Part shown: in pieces, positions 1 through 11,389 of the stretch
Position numbering within the stretch: position 1 is the first letter of the stretch
Layout: each line of letters opens with the position of its first letter
DNA from: Helichrysum umbraculigerum
Taxonomy: Eukaryota; Streptophyta; Magnoliopsida; Asterales; Asteraceae
Assembly: GCA_949592205.1 (NCBI GenBank)
Contig: CATIUR010000005.1
Location: forward strand, 30,254,179-30,318,178
Direction of reading: 5' to 3'
Length of the DNA stretch: 64,000 nucleotides
The notes under the pieces: model-generated
The model's database searches: none
What the model saw: the letters and a program-made list of their open reading frames with translations, nothing else
What the model was told of the DNA's origin: nothing
Position numbers and translations under genes: made by a program

Positions 1-2147
1 TGTGTGTTCATGTAAAACAGTAATGCATCTCACCCCTGAGTATAAAACAGTAAAGTAGGGGCTGTGAGACTCACCTGAGTCTGGCAGACAATGCAGTAAG
101 TAAGCAAGTAGTATCCCGAACTAGCAACCCTTAGCGTCCTAATACGCATAAGGTTTAGTAAGTAAATGGAATACTTGTAAAGTATCCATGCTAGTTGTTC
201 CCAAACTAGTTAATGTCCATTAGTTTGTTTGTAAGTTTGTAATCGTTTGTAAATCGTAGTTTGTATAAAAGTTGTACAGTTCGTTTGTTATCGGCGTATA
301 ATAATAATTCCATCCATTATTATTATGTGTTCATAGTAGTTGTACAGTTGTAAAGTATACTCGTATGATCGTTTGTTTGTATTACAACATGTATCGTTTG
401 CGTAAGTTCCAATGGGCTTAGTCCCCAAAGGGTACGAGTGAAACCTCGTATGTATTCGTATGTATGTTCGTATCAGTTAACGTGTAATCCAGCACGTAAC
501 TAGTGAGTGAACTTGTAAGTTCGTATCGGATGTAATCCCGTGTAATGTACAAGTGTAAGCTCGTTGGAGTGTAATCTCCTAAGTATTTCGAGTGTAAACT
601 CGTGTGCGTGTGTGAGTGAAATCTCACGTTAGTTTTGTACAGTCTTGTACGTATTCAAGTGTTGTTGTATACTTTCAAAAGTATAGTATTTTCAGGTATA
701 AGTAGCATCGTATTTGATTTAGTAGTTGAAAAGTGATTCCAACACTTAGAATATATTTTGTTTTCTGATCTGGGCTTTCTGCGACACAAGGCTGGTGTCG
801 CAGACCGTATGCGACATAAGGTCTGTGTCGTATGGATTCGTTTCTGATTTAGTGTTTATGCGACACAATGGTTGTGTCGCAGACAAGGGTACGACACAAT
901 GATACGACATAGTCGTTGTGTCGCAATCAAGCGATAGGTAAACTTTGTGTCGTAGATGGTACGACATATAATGCGACATAAGCGTTGTGTCGCATACATT
1001 GCGACATAACGTGCGACATAACATGCGACATAGTGTTGTGTCGCATGAAATTTCGGTCCGATGCGACACAAGAGGTCTGTTCGGAAATTTAGTTTCCGAA
1101 AACGTATTTTCCGGTTTCCGTTGGGTCTAGAACTTTTATACTAGCTTTAATATGTTATAACAAGTCTATAATAACCATTGGTGCTCGTTTTTAAGGTTTG
1201 TGGTGTCGTTTTCTTTAAAATGACCAAAACCGACCTTTTCGTAAAAGTGTTCAAAACGAGTTTAGATTATATATTCGGACATCATTTAGTTAGGGGAACA
1301 ATAATCTAGCAAAATAAAAGTAATCGGAAAAGTTTCGGGTCGCCGGAAAACTTACAAAGTTGTCGAAACGAAAATCCGAAAAGATACGATTGTAGCCCTC
1401 GTTCTCGTGATCGCTTTTCTCTAAACGGGTATAGACCTTCGAGGTGTTTTGGTGGTGTTTTTAGGGTGTTTTGTAATCGGTTTTAGAGAGAGAGAGAGAA
1501 ATCGATTGAGAGGGAGAGAGAGAGAGAGATTGAGTGTGAGAGTGAGATTGAGTGAGGGAGTGGGGGAAATGGTGAGGGCTTAATGCCCCCTCACCTTGGG
1601 CCGGTTTTGGTGGGGCCACCATGGTGTGGTCTCACCAAGTTTTTCTTCCCTCGCGTTTGCACTCCGTGCGGTGTTCGTTTCCCCGGTCGTTTAAACGTTA
1701 AAATCATTTTATACGTGATTTAATATACATTTTAAAATACGAAATAATACTCGATAATTAGGTTGAAGTATTTTATCAAAATACTAGTTTTTTTAAGTTA
1801 TAAAACATAACTTTGTTTCGTTTTGTCGGTTGGTCGAGTTTTCGGAGAGTTCGGTGACGTTTTAATCAAAACGTACGTTTTCCGTTATATTAGAAACATA
1901 ATATAAAGTAATAGTCAAAGTAATTAAATAATTTCACATTATTTAATAGTTGTTTTATTAATGTACGCAAGTTGTACGATTGTTGTTTTATACGATCTGT
2001 ACGAATCGTATACGCGTATATATATATATTCCATCCATATATATATAATAAGTAAATAACGCATATAATCCTATTTCATATTATATACAAGTAATAAACA
2101 CGTAATTAGGAAAATTTTAAATTGATCCTAATTTTGGGGTTGTTACA
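1..2147 (-). repeat. 3' LTR of element A (partial, cut by window start)
   Basis: It matches 6124-8270 almost base for base and ends with TGTTACA before the purine-rich tract. It contains the TGCGACA inverted array at 781-1071, a GA-rich stretch near 1485-1530 and a short TA run near 2020-2050. No gene was seen; the small reading frames here arise from the repeats. The first ~790 bp of this LTR lie outside the window. Confidence 0.93.
781..1071. repeat. TGCGACA/TGTCGCA inverted-repeat array, left LTR of A
   Basis: About 18 copies of the pentamer CGACA or its complement TGTCG fall in 291 bp. Many are arranged as TGCGACACAA followed within a few bases by TTGTGTCGCA, so the stretch can fold into a series of short hairpins. 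The same type of array recurs in the LTRs of E and F. Confidence 0.9.
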
Positions 2148-2160
2148 TTCTCCCCTTGTT
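2148..2160 (-). other. Polypurine tract of element A
   Basis: On the minus strand this reads AACAAGGGGAGAA, directly abutting the LTR end. It is the expected plus-strand primer of an LTR element. The same tract occurs at 18081 in E and at 35985 in F. Confidence 0.8.
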
Positions 2161-2306
2161 AATAAAATTTCGTCCCGAAATTTGTTCGAAGTAGTAATCG
2201 GTAGTTTGATATTCGTCAGGTAGCTACAATACGTACTAGCAGCCTACGGTAGTAGGGTAGGTCCTACAGTGTTTGAAATCAAGTAATCGTCAGGTGGTAA
2301 CGTACC

Positions 2307-2945
2307 CTAAATTTTGTTGCCTGATGGTAGTGGGCATTGGGCCTTGAGATGGCCAGCACTCCCACAGTTGAAGCAGAGTTTCGCTTTAGGAGGGTTCGTA
2401 CTTTTAGGGTAGGACTTGCATCGTCCGACGGGTATGGTACACGGTCCTTCATGATGCCGAGTGCATTGGGGACAGAAAGGTTTCTTTCCCAAGTAGTTTC
2501 CGGTGGTTTTGGAGGGAGTAATCTTCACTCTTTTTGTTGGAGGTGACGTACAGTCGGTGTCGGTATCCTCTTCAGTAGGAGTACTTTGTGAAGTTGGTGG
2601 TGAAGTAGGGTTTTCTAAAGCTACCAAACGTAGCTCGTACTCACGCATACGTATGTCATTTTGGAAAGCAATTCGCCGTAGGTCATCAATGTCTTCCCGT
2701 GCTTCAGTAAGTTGTTTTTGCAGCGATTCAATAGTTTGGTTGAGGTGGCTGACTGATTCAGCAGTCAAGGTTACATCAACTGGTGCTTTTGCAGCAGTTA
2801 GAGCAACAGGAGAGGCAGGTGCTGTTGCTGATTCAACAGAAGGTTCGGTATCACACTCGAGTTCGAGGAGGTAAGAAAACATTATCGGTTCCTCACTGAG
2901 CAGTTCATCATCCAAGGTAGGGTTGTTGACAGAGTGAGTTGTCAT
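2307..2945 (-). CDS. Element A second frame: acidic/coiled-coil protein with C-terminal zinc knuckle
   Basis: The 212-residue frame lies between gag and the 3' LTR, where pol would normally sit. The first ~70 residues are acidic. Residues ~75-115 form a predicted coiled coil (a heptad-like stretch with LQKQL, DIDDLRR and LRLVALE). After a basic linker, the C-terminal ~60 residues carry a C-rich segment (CPQCTRHHEGPC) and a standard CCHC knuckle (CFNCGSAGHLKAQC). The cysteine-rich tail resembles that of the same element's gag, which suggests it derives from a gag C-terminus. A nucleic-acid-binding or gag-partner role is inference. The frame is open and looks maintained. It could instead be a fossil of another element's gag. 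Confidence 0.7.
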   Translation of the reverse strand: MTTHSVNNPTLDDELLSEEPIMFSYLLELECDTEPSVESATAPASPVALTAAKAPVDVTLTAESVSHLNQTIESLQKQLTEAREDIDDLRRIAFQNDIRMREYELRLVALENPTSPPTSQSTPTEEDTDTDCTSPPTKRVKITPSKTTGNYLGKKPFCPQCTRHHEGPCTIPVGRCKSYPKSTNPPKAKLCFNCGSAGHLKAQCPLPSGNKI

Positions 2946-3243
2946 TTCCTACGAAATAATTATTCTATTTAAGAATTGTTGCAAGAAAGTGAAGTTCTAT
3001 TGGATGACTTGTTTAAAGTAATAAATAATATACGAGTTCCCGGTCTCAACCAGTGTGAGATATTTGGAAAAAGAGTTTGTTATTGGTAATCCGAGTGTAA
3101 TACAAGTTTTATGGTCGGGATTCGTATAGTCGGTCGTTTTCTAATCCTATTGTGTACTTAGGATCAAAGAAAACACACAGAATAAAATACAGTTATACAT
3201 AAGTCATTAAGCGAGAGATTTATGAGAAGGCAGATTCGGGTAG

Positions 3244-4335
3244 TCAAAGAATAAGCGTACCCGGGTTGAGTAAATCACAGAGTCTCGGATTTGGGTCATC
3301 CTCCCTAGCATTGATTACATAAGCTCTACTCCTTGTATTGTTGGTTCGGGGTTTCAGCTTAGGACAATCCTTCCTGAAGTGCCCGGTACCGTTGCACTCA
3401 TAGCAGGTTTTGGGTGCAGAAGTATCAGTACCAGTGGAATTGGTTCGACAATCTTGGGCCAGGTGCCCGAATTTCTTGCACTTAGTGCAGGGACAGGAGC
3501 CGTTATGATGGCGGCTACATTTGGAGCAGTAAGGCTTGCTCCCCTTGTAAGCCTTTGAGTCATTGACGTTGACAATTGCAAGCTTTTTGTCAGAAGTCGG
3601 GTTGGATGAGTGGGGACTTACTTCCCATTTACGTTTGTTATTCGCAGACGGGGTTGAAGTCGAGCCACGGCGGACAGAATTTGCCGTTAACTCATGAGCC
3701 ATACGAATGGCGCTCTGAATAGTTCCCGGTTTGGACGAAGTTACTAAATCTTGTAGTCGCTCGGGAAGTCCATCAACGTACTTTTCGATCCTTTTGTATT
3801 CAGGATCAACCATGGATGGGCACAAAAGTGCCAGCTGGTGAAAGCGGTTGGTGTATCCGGTGATGTCGTCACCCTGCATCTTGTGATTCCAGAATTCTAA
3901 CTCTAGTTGCTTCAGCTCATCTCTTGGGCAGTACTCGCCCCTCAGCATATTCTTTAGTTCATCCCACTGTAGTTTGTAAGCATCGGCAATGCTCACCGTT
4001 TGCGCATAAGTGTTCCACCAAGTAAGGGCGGTGTCAGAAAAGGTGTTGGCGGCGAATTTAACTTTATCCTCTTCCTTGCAGTTGCAGATGAGGAATACTG
4101 ACTCGATTTTCTCGGTCCAACGAATCAGACCAATCGCTCCTTTAGTTCCTGCAAAGTTCAGCGGCTTGCAGTTATGGAAATCCTTGTAGGTGCAGGTTTT
4201 GGGTTGTGGTCCATTAGTAGCTGTATCTTCGCTACCAGGGGTTGATGTTCGGGTAGCTAGGGCTTGAGCCACGCTACGGGCAATTATACCCGCTACTTCG
4301 GCTTCAGTAAGCATGATTTGACGTCGAGGAGGCAT
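3244..4335 (-). CDS. gag: Element A Gag polyprotein (truncated before protease)
   Basis: This is a 363-residue Gag; the Met of MPPRRQ was chosen as start because F begins its gag identically, although the frame stays open nine codons upstream. Residues ~55-200 are a Retrotrans_gag capsid domain, with the WW motif in ALTWWNTYAQ and RGEYCPRDEL. Two CCHC knuckles follow (CTKCKKFGHLAQDC and CYECNGTGHFRKDC). The frame stops shortly after the second knuckle, just where E and F continue into the protease. The loss of pol is therefore a clean truncation. The product would form the particle that packages element RNA; reverse transcription and integration would have to be supplied in trans. Confidence 0.9.
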   Translation of the reverse strand: MPPRRQIMLTEAEVAGIIARSVAQALATRTSTPGSEDTATNGPQPKTCTYKDFHNCKPLNFAGTKGAIGLIRWTEKIESVFLICNCKEEDKVKFAANTFSDTALTWWNTYAQTVSIADAYKLQWDELKNMLRGEYCPRDELKQLELEFWNHKMQGDDITGYTNRFHQLALLCPSMVDPEYKRIEKYVDGLPERLQDLVTSSKPGTIQSAIRMAHELTANSVRRGSTSTPSANNKRKWEVSPHSSNPTSDKKLAIVNVNDSKAYKGSKPYCSKCSRHHNGSCPCTKCKKFGHLAQDCRTNSTGTDTSAPKTCYECNGTGHFRKDCPKLKPRTNNTRSRAYVINAREDDPNPRLCDLLNPGTLIL

Positions 4336-5314
4336 GTTCCTTGAAACAATAATAAAGAACATGTGAGGCTTTGAATAAGAATTATGGCGGTGATGATTTA
4401 GTACGTTTAAAGAAATTTCGTCAACGGTTGAAATTGGTTCAAAGTTTGTGGGTTATAAATAAGTTTATACAGTTTCGAAATTTTTGAAAATTTTATAAAA
4501 CATTTTGTAAGGAATTTTGTAACGTGTTCGACAAAAATACATTTGTTGTAAAATTTTGATATTAAAAATCGGTTGTATAATTTGAAGTCTAACGGAGACT
4601 TGAGTTGAAAATGGTTCGGTTGAGAGTATGGTCGGTGACAAGGTTTTGAAATTTTTTGTATAACAATAACTGTTTAAAACAGAAGTTATGAAAGTTCCAG
4701 TGTAAAGGCAGGTTAAAATTTGTTGAAGATGTTTTTCCTAGAATACATCTAACAGTGCAGTAACGTACGTTGTAGAATGTTATAAACGTAGAATTAGGTA
4801 GGAATAGTAAATGAAAACAAGGTCTCGATCTTTATATCGAAGGACGTTCGAGTAACTATGGTTGTCGGTTTTAACGGTGTGGAAGTCTTCGGACGTAAGT
4901 CGGTAGTCGTGAATTTATAAAAATCGAATAAGGATGGAACGACGAGAGTCGGGTTGTCGTTTGTTCGATGAAATGTTAAGGAATATTGATTTCATAGTAG
5001 TCGAGAGAGTATCGTATCGGGGAAAGAGGCCTATGTATATATATATATATATCACATAACCGCCTAGTTCGTGTTTAGCACAATCAAGTAAAAGTCCCGG
5101 TTCTCTCGAGGTCAGAGTCAGCTAATGCATTCCGGTTCAACATAACCCCTTTCAGAACTCACATCATCTTCATTTAATTGTACATAGTTGATCAGGCTAT
5201 GTTAAATTAAACTTGTATGCTGTAATTCCTGAACCAGTTATACCTAATGAGGAATACTGCCTAACGGTCATAGTCTAGGCCCACTAAATGCAACCTAGTT
5301 CACTATAACCTTAG
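4336..5314 (-). other. Element A 5' untranslated leader
   Basis: No substantial reading frame was seen. The ~280 bp next to the primer-binding site (about 5090-5314) are clearly similar to the same region of E and F, including GTACATAGTTGATCAGGCTA. That is the natural place for a shared RNA-packaging signal. The part nearer gag is diverged and contains a short TA run near 5036. The coiled-coil frame found here in E and F is absent. Confidence 0.6.
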
Positions 5315-5326
5315 GCTCTGATACCA
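5315..5326 (-). other. Primer-binding site of element A (initiator-Met tRNA)
   Basis: The minus strand reads TGGTATCAGAGC, the classical plant iMet primer-binding sequence, three bases inside the LTR boundary at 5330. Confidence 0.9.
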
Positions 5327-5329
5327 ATC

Positions 5330-8270
5330 TGTAACACCCCCAAATTTAACAGTTTGCGGAAGCGACGTTTTGGGTGTTACTAATCAATAATCACAAGCAC
5401 AAAGGATACAGTGAACGACTCTAAATGAGACGTTCGAAAAGTTATTACATTTATACATAAATAGTTTCAAAATACAAGCTCGAGTTCAAGTGAATTTCCT
5501 AGAGATTCTAATACATAACAACTAGTACAAAAGTAATGTAATAAAATCTCCAAGCTTGTAAATGCATGCGACTCGAGCTAAGTAAGCTTATCCTGCTGGG
5601 CATCCCTACTGATGCTGTGTACCTGAGAAGCATTACTAAAACGGTCAACCAAAAAGGTTGGTGAATCTCACAGGTTTGTAAGTAAGTAAACAGTTTGAAC
5701 ACACAAGTAGTATTTGTAAATCATAGCCAGCCAGTAAGTAACGATCACAGGTTATGCTCATCGTTAACTTATGTTTAATAAGTGGTGGTTGCAGGTTATG
5801 CTAACCGTTTGATACAATTGCCATGAGCCACCATAGTTGAAGCTTAACGTACAGTAAATATAGGTACCCCCTCATGAATGTAATCCAAAACATTCATACG
5901 GAACGAGTAAGAAACGCCCGTTTCTACAGGAACGGTTCGTGGTAGTGCTTGCTACCCCGGGCGGGGATTGTCAGTCCCATATGGATCCATATACTAAAAC
6001 TCGCGCTTATCACATAACTGACAACTATGGTTCAGGAGGATTTCATTGGATTAGTCGTAAACTCATGCAGTTGGCGTATTCGTAATCTCATACAGTAAGT
6101 AAATCATGGCAGCAAGTAAGTTTTGTGTGTTCATGTAAAACAGTAATGCATCTCACCCCTGAGTATAAAACAGTAAAGTAGGGGCTGTGAGACTCACCTG
6201 AGTCTGGCAGACAATGCAGTAAGTAAGCAAGTAGTATCCCGAACTAGCAACCCTTAGCGTCCTAATACGCATAAGGTTTAGTAAGAAAATGGAATACTTG
6301 TAAAGTATCCATGCTAGTTGTTCCCAAACTAGTTAATGTCCATTAGTTTGTTTGTAAGTTTGTAATCGTTTGTAAATCGTAGTTTGTATAAAAGTTGTAC
6401 AGTTCGTTTGTTATCGGCGTATAATAATAATTCCATCCATTATTATTATGTGTTCATAGTAGTTGTACAGTTGTAAAGTATACTCGTATGATCGTTTGTT
6501 TGTATTACAACATGTATCGTTTGCGTAAGTTCCAATGGGCTTAGTCCCCAAAGGGTACGAGTGAAACCTCGTATGTATTCGTATGTATGTTCGTATCAGT
6601 TAACGTGTAATCCAGTACGTAACTAGTGAGTGAACTTGTAAGTTCGTATCGGATGTAATCCCGTGTAATGTACAAGTGTAAGCTCGTTGGAGTGTAATCT
6701 CCTAAGTATTTCGAGTGTAAACTCGTGTGCGTGTGTGAGTGAAATCTCACGTTAGTTTTGTACAGTCTTGTACGTATTCAAGTGTTGTTGTATACTTTCA
6801 AAAGTATAGTATTTTCAGGTATAAGTAGCATCGTATTTGATTTAGTAGTTGAAAAGTGATTCCAACACTTAGAATATATTTTGTTTTCTGATCTGGGCTT
6901 TCTGCGACACAAGGCTGGTGTCGCAGACCGTATGCGACATAAGGTCTGTGTCGTATGGATTCGTTTCTGATTTAGTGTTTATGCGACACAATGGTTGTGT
7001 CGCAGACAAGGGTACGACACAATGATACGACATAGTCGTTGTGTCGCAATCAAGCGATAGGTAAACTTTGTGTCGTAGATGGTACGACATATAATGCGAC
7101 ATAAGCGTTGTGTCGCATACATTGCGACATAACGTGCGACATAACATGCGACATAGTGTTGTGTCGCATGAAATTTCGGTCCGATGCGACACAAGAGGTC
7201 TGTTCGGAAATTTAGTTTCCGAAAACGTATTTTCCGGTTTCCGTTGGGTCTAGAACTTTTATACTAGCTTTAATATGTTATAACAAGTCTATAATAACCA
7301 TTGGTGCTCGTTTTTAAGGTTTGTGGTGTCGTTTTCTTTAAAATGACCAAAACCGACCTTTTCGTAAAAGTGTTCAAAACGAGTTTAGATTATATATTCG
7401 GACATCATTTAGTTAGGGGAACAATAATCTAGCAAAATAAAAGTAATCGGAAAAGTTTCGGGTCGCCGGAAAACTTACAAAGTTGTCGAAACGAAAATCC
7501 GAAAAGATACGATTGTAGCCCTCGTTCTCGTGATCGCTTTTCTCCAAACGGGTATAGACCTTCGAGGTGTTTTGGTGGTGTTTTTAGGGTGTTTTGTAAT
7601 CGGTTTTAGAGAGAGAGATAGAAATCGATTGAGAGGGAGAGAGAGAGAGAGATTGAGTGTGAGAGTGAGATTGAGTGAGGGAGTGGGGGAAATGGTGAGG
7701 GCTTAATGCCCCCTCACCTTGGGCCGGTTTTGGTGGGGCCACCATGGTGTGGTCTCACCAAGTTTTGCTTCCCTCGCGTTTGCACTCCGTGCGGTGTTCG
7801 TTTCCCCGGTCGTTTAAACGTTAAAATCATTTTATACGTGATTTAATATACGTTTTAAAATACGAAATAATACTCGATAATTAGGTTGAAGTATTTTATC
7901 AAAATACTAGTTTTTTTAAGTTATAAAACATAACTTTGTTTCGTTTTGTCGGTTGGTCGAGTTTTCGGAGAGTTCGGTGACGTTTTAATCAAAACGTACG
8001 TTTTCCGTTATATTAGAAACATAATATAAAGTAATAGTCAAAGTAATTAAATAATTTCACATTATTTAATAGTTGTTTTATTAATGTACGCAAGTTGTAC
8101 GATTGTTGTTTTATACGATCTGTACGAATCGTATACGCGTATATATATATATTCCATCCATATATATATAATAAGTAAATAACGCATATAATCCTATTTC
8201 ATATTATATACAAGTAATAAACACGTAATTAGGAAAATTTTAAATTGATCCTAATTTTGGGGTTGTTACA
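5330..8270 (-). repeat. 5' LTR of element A (complete, 2941 bp)
   Basis: On + it starts TGTAACACCC and ends TGTTACA; both ends are fixed by the primer site on one side and foreign sequence on the other. The LTR is long, as usual for Tekay/Del elements, and differs from its partner by only scattered substitutions, so the insertion is recent. It contains the inverted array at 6904-7194 and GA-rich simple sequence near 7609-7660. Confidence 0.93.
6904..7194. repeat. TGCGACA/TGTCGCA inverted-repeat array, right LTR of A
   Basis: Same array as at 781-1071, displaced by 6123 bp, with the order and spacing of its units unchanged. Confidence 0.9.
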
Positions 8271-8459
8271 GCCGGATTCCCCTTAAATCCGCCGGATTCA
8301 TTAACGCTTCCAGCACAATTAGTGATCAGACCAATTTTTAAGTAATCCGGTTCCGAATCCGCCGGATTCCTATTCAATCCGCCGGATTCCTATAACCAAC
8401 CCGAATCCGCCGGATTTAATTGAATCCGCCGGATTCAATTGAATCCGCCGGATTCAATC
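8271..8459. repeat. Array of short palindromes with core TCCGCCGGA in LTR C
   Basis: The palindrome GAATCCGCCGGATTC, or slightly shortened forms, occurs about seven times in 190 bp with irregular spacing. The core is GC-rich in otherwise AT-rich DNA. It sits at about the same LTR position as the 20-bp GACCGCCGGC repeats of element B. Confidence 0.85.
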
Positions 8460-9092
8460 TTCGTCCCAGCCCTGTGCGATCTGCTCAAACCCTAACCCAC
8501 GGTTTTAATACCCAAATCACTCAAAACTCGATTTCTAACAGTTTTAAGCCCCAAATAACTTCACATAAACACCATGTAATAGTTATAACAAGTTTCTAAC
8601 ATCCAATTCTTTCAATTCATCAATTTACCCAATTTCAATCAAAATCAAATTCTTAAATACACAAGAACACTTACTTTTTGAAGAATATGATGATGATAAT
8701 CTGACCATGATGAAGCTTAACAAGAATCACAGCTTCCTGATTTAGTTTCTAGTTTGATTTAGAGGTTTTCTGAGAGTTTTTGTGAATAATAAACTTTCCA
8801 AATGAGGAAAGTTGAATAAATAGAAACATAAGTCGGTTCCTCAACCGACCTTCTATTATACGGGTATAATTTAATACCCCATCTCAATCTATTGTCTGGA
8901 ACCTGAAAACCATTTGCGAGTCCAAACATTTTATTGTACCGTCAACTATATTAATTTACAACAATTAATAATTTACTTATCACATTGGAATATTCGACTC
9001 CTATTCCAATTATTTCAACTATTTCAAATAATATTATTTCCAAACACATTTAAATGCTTATTTAAATCAAGAAATAATATAAAACAACTAGG
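8271..9092 (-). repeat. Element C LTR fragment (interrupted by A on the left and B on the right)
   Basis: The stretch aligns with the right part of the LTR of B: the ATGATGATGATAATCTG region, the ACGGGTATAATTTAATACCCC block and the CATTTGCGAGTCCAAAC block appear in the same order. It is diverged from B and therefore older. It stops at CTAGG, the target duplication of B, and resumes after B at 27387. No reading frame is maintained. Confidence 0.8.
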
Positions 9093-11389
9093 TATAACAC
9101 CCCTCATTTCAATAACCATTATAATAATATTATTCGACTCGGAAGCGTAGGTGTCAATATATTAATGTACATTACCTCAAGATTTCATAAAACTTTTTCA
9201 AACTTTATACATCACAGTTTATTATTTTTCAAATCAAATTACTACAAACGAGGTGTTATATAATCACAAACACTACTGATTTAATCAAATCAGATATCAG
9301 AGTATACGCACGTTCTTCAAACATTCCATCCAGGTCAACAGTTCTTGCTCAATCAATTATGTAATCATAACCTGCAAAAAGTATTTAAAGTGGTGGGATT
9401 AGCACAACTGCTAAGTGAGTAAATCAACAATCAACAGACTGACTTAGCATAACAAACTTGGGCACAACAAATAATTATATGCACAACTCAACTGTTTATC
9501 ACTTATCACATCACTGTCACTTTTCACATCACTATCACTTATCACCATAGAGGACCGGTGATTCCTGAGTATCAGCCTCAAAGAACACTTTCAAACCAAC
9601 TGCAGGCCCATACAGAGGTTTAACCGACTACTTGGTGCTATTACTCGTACAACACAGGCTACGACAATAAAACTTGTACTAAGACCCCGTGTTATCCAAC
9701 CAATAGCAATCCAAGCCCAGCCCCATGCCTGGCCTCCATATCACTTATCACATAATCACAAGGCACTAATCATCAATGCACTATGGCCATATATCACGTA
9801 ATCACTTATCGACACTCTCAACAGGTCATCATATCAGGTCAACAATCTATTCACAGTATTATTAATAATAAACCATAACAATCATGGAAATCAAAGCAAT
9901 AGTAATAATACAATCACCTGTTGTAACAAACCTGTTACAACTAAATCAAACTGAGGGTTATCGATCCACTCACCAATTACCTCAGTCGTCCACTCAGTAG
10001 TCTAATGTCACTGAGTCTCTTGCTTATCTGAAATCACAACAAGTAACGCAAGTCAGTTACTTATCTCAATAACAATAATTTCATGTTATAATAATATAAC
10101 ATATCATATCATCTCAATACATAATATAGATAGCTTATTTGAAGTACATAATATTAACAATAGAATATTACATGTACTTAAGCTAAAACAAGTCTTCCAC
10201 ATTACACAATAATCACTAGCAAGCATATAGACTTTCACTATGTATATTAATACATGTATCATTAGCATCACAAGTATTAGTATCATATTAATCATGATAA
10301 CTAATTATCAAAATGGTAACTAACACTTATGTCATCTTGTTTATAATTGCAACCTATCTCAAAGCATATCATCAATTAACTATGTTATCAAGTTATTATA
10401 TTTATCATGACTCATTTGGTCGTATCATATCATAATCATTTACTTAATGATCTACTAACACTAATTTGCTATCACAATTACTAAGCTCATGCCAACATCA
10501 TCACATCATCAACTAAGTGTCAATCATGTTAAACCACAAGTTAGTTCAAGATCAATGCTTCGTTTTAATCTATCGTCATTGCTTTAAGTTCACAAGTGTT
10601 TATAACGAACAAGTAATTTTTCTTCTGCGTTGGGGCCAAAGTAGCTCCTTGACCGCCGGCCAAGAGGCTCGACCGCCGGCCAAGAGGCTTGACCGTCGGC
10701 CACAGGGCCTGACCACCGGTCTCAGGCCACAGGTTAAACATCTTCAATTCAATAACCCCCAAATCCGAATCCCAAATCACAATTTCATCTAGTTCAACTT
10801 TTTAATCAGTTATATATCGTAATTACTAACTTCTAGCAACAAGTAACATCAATTATTATCATATCAAGCATCAATTCCACATATATCATACAACCCTAAT
10901 AATTGATTAATATGTATATGTATATGAACACTTACTCTTCAATTAGCAAACTTAGGAGGATGATGATGATAGTAATCTGCTGAAGATGATGAGTATGATG
11001 AATTACAAGAACAAGATCAATCCTTTCTTTCTCTATTTCGATTTCATAGATATATGTATGTTTTTAATTTGTTTTAACAAAATAAAATGGAGGAAAAAGG
11101 GATAAAAGAAAATAAGGTCGGCCCAATTTTAACCGACATCCATTTTACGGGTATAATTTAATACCCCTTCTCAACCTATTGTCTGGAACCCGAAAACCAT
11201 TTGCGAGTCCAAACCTTTTATTGTTCCGTCAACTATATTAATTTAAAATAATTAATATTTCACTAGTCACAATAAGTTCTGAACTTATTTTACCCATTTA
11301 TTATCAACAATTCTAATCAAATCTATTTCCTAACAATTAAAAATCAGGAAATAATATAAAACTTAAGGCCCATTTTTGCGGATGTTACA
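9093..11389 (-). repeat. 3' LTR of element B (2297 bp)
   Basis: On + it starts TATAACACCC and ends GATGTTACA. The 3' boundary is confirmed by the purine-rich tract that follows, and the outer boundary by the CTAGG duplication. It is strongly G-poor on + and contains four 20-bp GC-rich repeats at 10651-10730. No genes were seen. Confidence 0.92.
10651..10730. repeat. Four 20-bp tandem repeats GACCGCCGGCCAAGAGGCTC in LTR B
   Basis: Four units of exactly 20 bp; the last two are degenerate. It is a GC-rich island in AT-rich LTR sequence, and each unit holds the palindrome GCCGGC or a variant. The second copy is at 26647-26726. Confidence 0.88.

Larger units (their letters stand above)
1..8270 (-). 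mobile_element. Element A: gag-only (non-autonomous) Ty3/gypsy LTR retrotransposon, left end outside window
   Basis: Two near-identical long LTRs (1-2147, partial, and 5330-8270) lie exactly 6123 bp apart and enclose about 3.2 kb. Sense is the minus strand: a primer-binding site complementary to initiator-Met tRNA adjoins the right LTR, and a purine-rich tract (seen on + as TTCTCCCCTTGTT) adjoins the left LTR. The interior encodes gag and a second small zinc-knuckle protein; no protease, reverse transcriptase, RNase H or integrase is present. This fits the TR-GAG class of non-autonomous elements. The leader and gag resemble those of elements E and F, so it was probably mobilised by that family. 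The left duplication of target DNA is out of view; the right flank begins GCCGG. Confidence 0.9.

Noticed and set aside
418..1071. Minus-strand small frames in the A LTR (69, 107 and 71 residues) with repeated ATQ.LCR-type peptides, also at 6541-7194
   Set aside because: They are translations of the CGACA array and low-complexity LTR sequence; there is no family resemblance, and they recur only because the LTR is duplicated.
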